Source of the DNA: Saururus chinensis
Taxonomy: Eukaryota; Streptophyta; Magnoliopsida; Piperales; Saururaceae
Assembly: GCA_035235625.1 (NCBI GenBank)
Contig: CP141147.1
Location: forward strand, 11,893,001 to 11,957,000
DNA: 64,000 bases
Reading direction: 5' to 3'
The notes beneath the pieces are model-generated. The model worked only from the letters and a program-made list of their open reading frames with translations, was not told the DNA's origin and searched no databases. Below are positions 56,669 to 64,000 of this stretch, in pieces. Within the stretch, counting starts at the first letter, position 1; each line of letters starts with the position of its first letter. Made by a program: the position numbers and the translations under genes.

Positions 56669-58765
56669 AGGCATACAATTTTAGTTATCAAACAAGTGCT
56701 TAGGTAATGAAATTTAATACATGTGTGCTATTTATGTGTATGGGAGCCCATGTCCATGATGATGACGTTGATATAAATGAGTCAATGAAGGTGAAGATAA
56801 TATTGGTGAAGTTAGTGACAAGGAGTACGGTATGAACGAAGAGGGTGCTAGAGGTGAAGAAAGTGCTCAACAAATGGTTGACGGTGAGGGGGATGATGTG
56901 GTAGACAATGCAATTGCCGCAAATGATATGAGTGTGGATGATAATGAGCCACCATACTATGACAAGGAGGAGCCAATCTATGGACATATCACAAATGAGC
57001 AAATAGATGAGGCAGTTAATTGGGACATGGATATGAAAAAATAGAACGAAGAAGAGTTATATCTTGGGTGCATCTTTGAGGATAGAAGAGCATTTATTAT
57101 AGCCTTGAGGGAGTTTGAAATTATGAATCATGTCCAATACAATATTCTATGTGCATAGATGTCAGAATATACAGTTAAGTTCATTGATAGTACTTGCCCT
57201 TGGACATGGATCAATGAGGAGGGGTGTAGGGTACTTTAAATTGAAGACATACGGAGGTGACCACATTTGTAAGAATGCCCAACTTAGCACTAATCATAGG
57301 CAGTGTAGTGCATCATTTGTTTCCAAGGTCATAATGCCCGTCATCAAAGTGGAATTAACTCTCACACCTAGTGATATTATTCAAAGAATGAAGGAGAGGT
57401 TCCACATTGACATTTTTTTATAAAAAAGCATAGATGGCAAGGAATATGGCCATAAAATCCATTTATCGGGATTGGGCTGAATCGTACAAATTGTTACCAA
57501 TGTATCTCATGGCATGAGAATCCCAGTATCGTATATAAGTTGGAGTCTAATCTAGTGGATGATTGCCCATGCAAGAGATTTATGCGGATATTTTGGGCAT
57601 TTGGGTTGTCTATACTAGGGTTCAGCCATTGCATCCCGGTGATTGGTGTCGATGACACACACTTGTATGGTAGGTATCCCAGAGCTCTTATGGTTGCAAC
57701 GGCTACAGACAGGAACAATAGGTTATTTCCTCTAGCATTAAGGATAGTATCAAATGAAGATTATGCAAATTGGAGATGGTTCTTAAGTCAACTGAGGGAG
57801 GATGTACTTATGGATATGAGAAATGTTGTAATCATCTCAGATCAACATAAGGAGCTACAAAAGGACGGTCCTAAAATTTTCCCCGCCATTCTTCTACTAT
57901 TGATATTGCATCCATCACATAAAGGAAAATTTTTTGGAGTATAAAAATGACACAAGAGGACTTGATTGGGGTAGCTACATGTGTGCTAACAGTTGAACAA
58001 TTTGAAGCTAAAATGGACTTGATTGGTCAAGAATGTAAAGGGCAAAACAATTCTTCTCAGGAGAAGGATTACACCCTGAACAATGGTCTATTGCTTACTA
58101 TGGTTTTAGAAGATTTGACATGATGACTACAATTATGGCATAAACTTTCAATAGCATCTTGAAGGGGACACGGGGAATACCCATGCAGGCCTTTGTGTCA
58201 GGTATTTTTTATCGGGTAGTAAAATTCTTTGTGAAACAATCTTGTGCTTCAGACGCCATGGTCACCCCATATACTCCTAGAGAGGAAGGGATAATAAGGG
58301 AATAAATAAATAAAATTGTGGACTATATAGTTCACAGGATCAAGTGCACTAATTACAAAGTGTGTACGTGGAACGAAGCTTGTTGTTAATGTGGTTCATC
58401 GAACTTGTACATGTAATTACCATCAAGTCTACCAATATCTTTGCTATCATCTTCTTGTCATGTGGGGAAAGTGGTGGCAGCCTATATTAGCAGGAGTATG
58501 TTACACATTGATTGCTTATAGAAATGTGTACCTCACACAATTCTACTCTCCTCATGGTCGGGAGTTTTGGGAAAGAGATATTCGAGATGTGTTATTACCG
58601 CCAAAGGCAATAAGACAACCCGGTCACCTATGACCTATTCGTTTTAGGAATACAATGGTCCATGTGACTATGGAGAGAGATGGTAGAGCATGTTATAAGT
58701 GTGGGAGATACAAACAATATGGGCATAATAGTAAAAGATGCACTAACCCTCCCATTGATTGGTAA
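55911..58765 (+). pseudogene. MULE transposase (MURA-type), decayed
   Basis: DDE transposase of Mutator-like elements. Blocks in order: an N-terminal piece MVGEMVSFMLHHEGVSKG with a TYDELKMQV stretch (55911-56030); an acidic segment (56832-57044); a MuDR-type zinc-binding domain with ELYLGCIFEDRRAFIIAL and CPWTW (57050-57210); the MULE catalytic region, VIGVDDTHLYGRYPRALMVA and TDRNNRLFPLAL, WRWFLSQL and VVIISDQHKEL (57540-57860); a SWIM-like zinc finger with CTCNYHQVYQYLCYH (about 58400); and a C-terminal zinc knuckle CYKCGRYKQYGHNSKRC before the stop at 58763. The usual DGTHL reads DDTHL. Stops and frameshifts separate the blocks, so it is inactive. A (AT)n tract lies at 56611-56662. Confidence 0.88.
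56611..56662. repeat. (AT)n microsatellite
   Basis: About 26 uninterrupted AT dinucleotides in the MULE. The Ile/Tyr repeat ORFs here are artefacts. Confidence 0.98.
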
Positions 58766-58849
58766 ACATACAATTAGATTGTGTGACTTTTTATTTTCTC
58801 TCCATTTTAGAAATGACTATATGTTACTAAAGTTCTTATTTCCTTGCAG

Positions 58850-60335
58850 ATCATATGGATCATATGGAGCCTTTTTATGGGCTAGGCCCCTTTGATGAGT
58901 TAGTACTTGTGCAACAAGAGTCACATAGGTTGGCTTCTATTTGGCAAGGAGATGTATTCCCATTGTACATGCATTTGATTTAGTTTTTATGACTATAAAT
59001 TCCATTGGGTTATAATACTTTAACTTATTTTAGGATCCCGAGTGCCTTAAGTCCATGGAGAATTTCAGATACCTACGACAGTGGCCTATAGATGAGCGTA
59101 TTCGGCTATATATTGAGCAAGCTGGATTTGGACACTTCATCCATTTATAGTATGTTCAACTTGATAGGCCTTTGCTCATTTCTCTCGTCAAGGGATGGAG
59201 GAGGGAGACACAGACATTTCACTTACCTTATGGGGAGATGTCCATCACCCTTATGGATCTAGCAGTTCTTCTTGGACTTCTCATTGATGGACTTGCAGTG
59301 ACAGACACGATAGGAGGAGGAGATTTAGATTTAGTAGTCAGACTCCTTAGCAGAGCACCTACTCCTTCAGGGATGCGTGGTAGCCGAGTGAGGTTTAGAT
59401 GGCTATTGGGTGAGATTTGTACACTCCCAGTAGATGCCACCAAGATAGTATCGAGTAGCATGCAGGTGCATATTTGCTTCATCTACTTGGGACTACTATA
59501 TTGGCTGATAACACCAGTAGCCATGTGCATGTCACGTACCTCACCCTCCTTGCGGATTTCAACATGGAGGGCACCTTCACATGGGGTAGTGCTACCCTTG
59601 CGTACATATACTAAGAGTTAGGAAAGCTAGTTAAGCTACAACCTCGGGAATTGGAGGCTGCCTGACCCTTCTTCAAGTAAATGAATTTGTTGAAGTTAGT
59701 ATTTTCTACGTGTACAATTACATCGCATTTTTAAAAATTCTCTTATGATATTTTGTGACATAGCTATGGTTGTGGGAGCATTTACATGTCAATTGACTGA
59801 CTATTGAGATGGGGCACGAAGTAGAGGGTGCTCCATTAAGAGCCAAATATATCTTTTTTATATTATTATATTTTTAATATAGTTTTATGTGGATGTGTTG
59901 AATTTATGTGTTAAATTGGACTCCTTAAGGTGGAATGTTCGGAGGAGAAAGACCAACAATCCACAAGGAGTCCTGCGATTGTATAGAGGAGAGTTAGACC
60001 ACCAGTGCCCTTATCAGGTAATTAAATTTTATTGTCACATGTAATATAATGAATATAAGCTATGTAAGATTATTAAACACTAATTATGCTTATAAATTAT
60101 GCAAGTCATTTAGTAGCCATATTCACCTGAGGCGTTGGCTTAGTTACCTCCTCTTTGTAGAGAGGGAAGGGATGTGTAAATATCTAGAACGCCGTTCATA
60201 TGTTTTGAGATTTTAGAGATGCACGTGCATGATCATGTGATGCACCAATTTAACTTGGAGCAAGATATTCCTCCTCATACAGTAGAATTTATCCATCGGA
60301 ACAATGGACAAGGCTGCCATATTACTGACTTGTGA
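58850..60335 (+). pseudogene. Plant-mobile-domain (PMD) gene in the MULE
   Basis: Plant mobile domain of the MAIN/MAIL type (also labelled 'phosphatase 7 long form homolog'), a module found in host proteins and in plant transposons. It starts after a 'tccttgcag' acceptor: DHMDHMEPFYGLGPFDELVL. After an intron-like gap ending 'attttag' it reads DPECLKSMENFRYLRQWPID, then LDRPLLISLVKGWRRETQTF, HLPYGEMSITLMDLAVLLGL and VRFRWLLGEI. A frame change near 59460 leads to AYLLHLLGTTILADNTSSHV and TYLTLLADFNMEGTF. Later blocks are NNPQGVLRLYRGELDHQCPY (near 59990) and ICFEILEMHVHDHVMHQFNL (near 60230), reaching the usual PMD end. One stop after FGHFIHL and others mark decay. It is coded on the same strand as the transposase. 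Confidence 0.85.
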
Positions 60336-60419
60336 TCCATATGTTGGTTGTGTGGATATTAGTATGTTACATATGATAGTTATACAAGGGTTGCTTTTGG
60401 GATCAATGAATCTTAAAAA

Positions 60420-60786
60420 AAAATTAATTTGATTTCGTCATTTACATGGACGAAATTAGTTTAAACTATGACTTCAGCCAAAAAAGAAAATGCTAGGGGA
60501 GTAGATTTGGTCCTTTCAAGGACGAAATCAACCCAAAAGGAATAATTCATCTTTTGGAAGGATAAAATTTCCCTTATTGGTAGATTTTGACTCCCTCAGC
60601 CTACTTAATCCTTCAACCGAAAAAATGCATGTTAGGCAATTTCGTCCTTCCATGGAGGAAATCGTCCTAAAGAGGATTTCGTCCTTCAAAAGGATAAAAT
60701 AACCTTAAAAGTACATTTCGTCCTTCTAAAAGTAGAAACCATAAAAATATTTCAAAAAAAAGCCATGCAGGTACCAGTGCTTGGCT
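60420..60786. repeat. MULE right subterminal repeats
   Basis: 'atttcgtccttc' and 'aaggacgaaatc' words in both senses mirror 54395-54640 and precede the right terminal inverted repeat. Confidence 0.8.
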
Positions 60787-60875
60787 GGCGCCTCCATGTC
60801 CAAAATGAACACCATTTTTTTTTACTTTTTTCCTCACTCCGCTATTTTTGTTAATTTTGTTAAATAATTTTTCCC

Positions 60876-63060
60876 TAAATTTTTTAGAAAGTTTTTTATA
60901 GGATATTATATTTTTAATATAATAAATATAAAATAAAATAAATTTATTAGCGATGCATAAGAATATATGTCGCTAATAGACTACGCAATAGTGACAATAA
61001 GAATATGTGTTGCTAATACAAGTGGAACTACTGACGCATATTCTTATTCATCACTAATATATTTTATTTTTAAATATAATATATAATAAAAAAATTTAAA
61101 AAACAAAATTAAATTCCTCTCTCTCTCTCTTTCCTCTTAATCTCTTCTTTCCCTCTCTCTTTCTCTCTCTCTCTTTCCTCTTACTCTCTTCTTTCCCTCT
61201 CTCTTTCTCTCTCTCCTCTATCACGCCTCTCTTTCTAATGTTTGTCAACATGGGCCACAACTCAGAGTGGGAGAGGGGAGAGAGTATGGGAATTTAATTT
61301 TAATTTTTTAAAGATTATATTTTAAAAATAATAAATATAAATAAAATAAATTCATTAGCAATGCATAAGAATATGCATCACCAATACACTAGGGAGCATC
61401 GACACATAGGTATATGTGTCGCTAATACCGAGGTTATTAGTGATGCATATTTCTATGTGACTAATACATTTTATTTTTTAATAGAATATATAAAAAAATT
61501 TAAAAATTTAAATTAAATTTCTCTCTCTACTCTCTCTGTCTCTACTCTCTACACACACTCTCTCTCATATCTTATCCTCTTCTCTCTCTCTCTCTCCTAT
61601 CTCTCCCCACACTCTATATCTCCTCTCTCTCTTCTCTCTTTCCTCGTGCTCTATTCTTTCCCTCTATCTTTCTCTCTCTCTCTCTCCTCTCTTTCTCATG
61701 CATGTCAACATGGGCTTGGCTCTCAAGAGGAGAAAGGTGAGTGTATGGGAATTTAATTTATTTTTTAAAAAACATTTATAGGATATTATATTTTTAAAAT
61801 AATAAATACTAAATAAAATTCGTAGATTAGCGGCGCACAAGAATATGTGTTGCTAATAAAATGCTTAGTAGTGACACATAGGTATATGTGTCGTTAATAC
61901 ACAGGGAATTAGTGTCGTATATTCCTATTCGTCACAATACATTTTATTTTAAATATAACATATAATAAAAAATTTAAAATTTAAAAATAAATTCCTCTCT
62001 CTCTCTCTCTCTTATCCCTCATCCTCTTCTCTCTCTCATCTCACTCTATCTCTCTCTTTCTCTCTCCTCTCTCACTTCCCTCTCTCCTCTTTTTCTCTTC
62101 TTTCTCTTTCCTCTCTTTCCCACGCACGTCAACATGGGCCCCGACTCTGAGGAGGAGAGGGGAGACAATATGGGAACTTATTTCAATATTTTTAAAATTT
62201 TTTAGAGGATATTATATTTTAAAAATAATAAGTATAAAATAAAACAAATGTATTGGAGACATATATGAATCTTCGTTGCAAATACAATTGGTAGTAGCGA
62301 TGCATAGTTATATACGTTGCTAATACCTAGGGTATTAGTGAAGTATATTTCTATGTAACACTAATACATTTTATTTTTAAATATAATATATAATAAAAAA
62401 TTTAAAAATTAAAATCAAATTCCTCTCTCGCTCTCTCTCTACTCTCTAATCCTCTCTTTCCTCTCTCTCATCTCTCATCCTCTTCTCTCTCTTCTCTCTC
62501 CCCCTTCTCTATCTTCTTGCTCTCCTCTCTCTCCTCTCTTTCTCATGCATATCAACATAGGCCCCGGCTTTGAGGAGGAGAGAGTATGCGAATTTAATTT
62601 TATATTTTTAGAAAATTTTTATTAGGTATTATATTTTTAAAATAATAAATATAAAATAAAATAAATGTATTAGCACCCATAAGAATATGTGTTGCTAATA
62701 CACTAGGTAGTGGAGACACAGTTATATGCGTCACTAATACCTAGTGTATTATGGTTGCATATTTATATGTGTCACTAATATATTTTAATTTTAAATATAA
62801 TGTATAATGAAAAATAAAAAAAATAAAAATTAAGGTCCTCTCTCTACTCTATATATTCTCTACACACTCTCTCTCCTCTCTCTTTCTCTCTCCTACTTTA
62901 TCTTTTTCATCCTCTTTCTATCTGTTCGCTCTCTCTCTTCTGTCTTTATATACTCTCTCTCCTTTCACTCTCTCAACTCCTTCTCCTTTCTCTATATCTC
63001 TCTCTTTACGCTCTTTCTCCTCTATCTCTCGATGCTTTTGGGTATGCATCACTAATTAGC
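60876..63060 (+). repeat. CACTA-derived tandem array, right part (about 5.5 units)
   Basis: The unit cut at 54285 resumes here. Further units start at about 61020, 61430, 61908, 62328 and 62750. The phrase 'caacatgggc(c/t)' and the following GGAGAGG segment recur in most. Many CG dinucleotides of the hairpins have turned into CA or TG, a sign of age and past methylation. The last unit ends in shortened CT-rich sequence. Confidence 0.9.
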
Positions 63061-63171
63061 ATTTGTGACTGTACTTTTATCGACACATTTAGCGACGCTT
63101 TTTAAACATTGCTAATAATCATTAGCGACACTTTCACAAAAGCATCACTAATAGTTCTTTTTCTTGTATTG
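63061..63171. repeat. CACTA subterminal repeats and decayed terminus
   Basis: 'ttagcgacgctttt' and 'agcgacactttc' words lead to 'tttttcttgtattg' at 63171, a one-base variant of the expected TTTTTCTTGTAGTG terminus. It marks the right end of the element from which the array is derived. No matching left terminus was found near 52135. Confidence 0.65.
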
Positions 63172-63189
63172 TAGGCTGGTTGGATAGCA

Positions 63190-64000
63190 CTCCGTTTAGT
63201 GGATGATGGTGCACTCATAAAGTTGTAAGAGGAGTTTAGGTGAGAGTGACACGTGATGTTATTGCTACTATTATTGGATGTGAGAGGAAAAAGCTCACAT
63301 TTTCAATTGTTGGATATGCCTTCCCACCTAACAATGAGTTGTTTGCCACATTGATGGTTTGCGAGGTCCGGAGCTTGAGGTTTCATTGCCTACATAGTCA
63401 ATGACTATGGAGTTTAGACTACTTCATGTGATTGCCCAATACAATATTTTGAGTGCTAGGAAGGTGAGAGTAGACAAAATGATGGCACTATCGCTACATC
63501 TCTTGACACAGGCTCTTTAGGAGCTTGATCAACCTTCTATTTTATATGGGAGGACTATATAGTTTCTACATGGCCATATACATGAGATGTTGTCATCTCC
63601 ATACATCTTATGTCTAATTTTCACAGTGATGCATGTGAGGTTGCCCAGGGTAGAGCGTACCATGATTGGGATGAGACTTATAGACCTTTTTATCTCATCA
63701 TCAAGGTAATGATCAGGTGGGAAGACATTAGATGATGAGCAGATATTGAGGGCAAGCAGAGTGGAGATGATGAAGAACCTGCTAATTGACATTTTTATTT
63801 ATTATGTGTCACTTTTTATGTATTCCATTTGTTTAAAATTTATTCAACTTGTTTGTGATAATGAGATGAACTCTTGAAACTCGTTTTTATTATGGGATAT
63901 GTGTTGGACATGTGTTGGCTTGTTGTTTAATAATTTCATGTCTATATGTGATGATTATAACTTGATGAAACTTTAATGCATATTTTTATTAATTATTGCT
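63190..64000 (+). pseudogene. Second copy of the retroelement-associated ORF, broken
   Basis: It aligns by eye with 31330-32305. Shared blocks: VTRDVIATIIGCERKKLTFS (as VEVIRCESKTF), VGYAFPPNNE, then RLLHVIAQYNILSARKVRVD, and a following LxxxIxFLHGHIHEM block. Stops and shifts interrupt it. The flanking 3' non-coding sequence ('catgtctatatgtgatgatt...tttttattaattattgct') also matches 32240-32305, so this is part of the same element family, truncated on the left by the CACTA terminus and on the right by the window end. Function unknown. Confidence 0.55.

Larger units (their letters stand above)
54286..60875 (+). mobile_element. Mutator-like element (MULE), 6.6 kb
   Basis: The terminal inverted repeats are about 90-99 bp (54286-54384 and 60787-60875), sharing 'GTTCATTTTGG' and 'GAGGCGCC'. 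It is flanked by TAAATTTT on both sides (54278-54285 and 60876-60883), an 8-bp duplication. Subterminal zones repeat GATTTCGTCCTTC and its complement. It carries a decayed MURA transposase and a plant-mobile-domain gene. It sits within one unit of the CACTA-derived array, whose halves rejoin cleanly. Confidence 0.92.

Noticed and set aside
1..64000. tRNA, rRNA, snoRNA or microRNA genes
   Set aside because: I saw no tRNA-like A/B box pair with a cloverleaf and no rRNA words. The hairpins at 18.7 kb are reported as structures only.

Overview
The window looks like a repeat-rich, gene-poor stretch of an angiosperm nuclear genome. It is AT-rich and contains Ty1/copia, Ty3/gypsy, CACTA, Mutator-like, Harbinger and hAT elements of plant type. 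The one intact host gene I can defend encodes a plant berberine-bridge-enzyme-like (BBE-like) FAD oxidase at 15605-17191 (+). I recognise no rRNA, tRNA or CRISPR array. The species cannot be named from this sequence.

Left part, 1-8.5 kb: fragments of a very long LTR-like repeat with internal tandem arrays, a Ty3/gypsy LTR with its primer-binding site (3008-4285), a solo LTR of a 1.26-kb copia-type family here called LTR-A (5000-6259), another LTR-like block, and an hAT-like MITE (7716-8348). From 8.5 to 15.5 kb there is an unusual structure. An inverted repeat of about 0.8 kb (8790-9635 and 14345-15165) encloses about 4.7 kb holding gene-like fragments and a minisatellite with a palindromic core. 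A direct repeat of about 240 bp flanks the whole, and its right copy abuts the BBE-like promoter.

Middle part, 17-36 kb: intergenic sequence with perfect hairpins, a 766-bp Harbinger-type MITE (TAA target duplication) with a GGT-expanded interior, a CACTA-type fragment ending at 24005, and a copia-like element with a decayed gag (27271-28900), no recognisable pol, and a second relic ORF (31110-32090). That ORF has a degraded relative at 63.2 kb. A second copy of the long LTR-like repeat sits at 33.1-36.0 kb.

Right part, 36-64 kb: an antisense copia element (36.06 to about 48.29 kb) is split by a complete non-autonomous CACTA element (41282-47192, TAA target duplication). This CACTA carries five exons of an M1 aminopeptidase in circularly permuted order with all splice phases kept. 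Next is an antisense gypsy pol relic (48.3-51.6 kb) containing a solo LTR-A (TTAGT duplication) and an hAT MITE (GTCATAGG duplication). From 52.1 to 63.2 kb lies an array of about ten 410-500-bp CACTA-derived units, split by a 6.6-kb MULE (54286-60875, TAAATTTT duplication). The MULE carries a decayed MURA transposase and a plant-mobile-domain gene.

The insertions can be ordered by what interrupts what: gypsy is older than the solo LTR-A and the hAT MITE; copia is older than its CACTA; the CACTA-derived array is older than the MULE. The strongest candidate for something undescribed is the circularly permuted aminopeptidase in the CACTA. After it come the array with its MULE, and the inverted-repeat/direct-repeat structure next to the BBE-like promoter.
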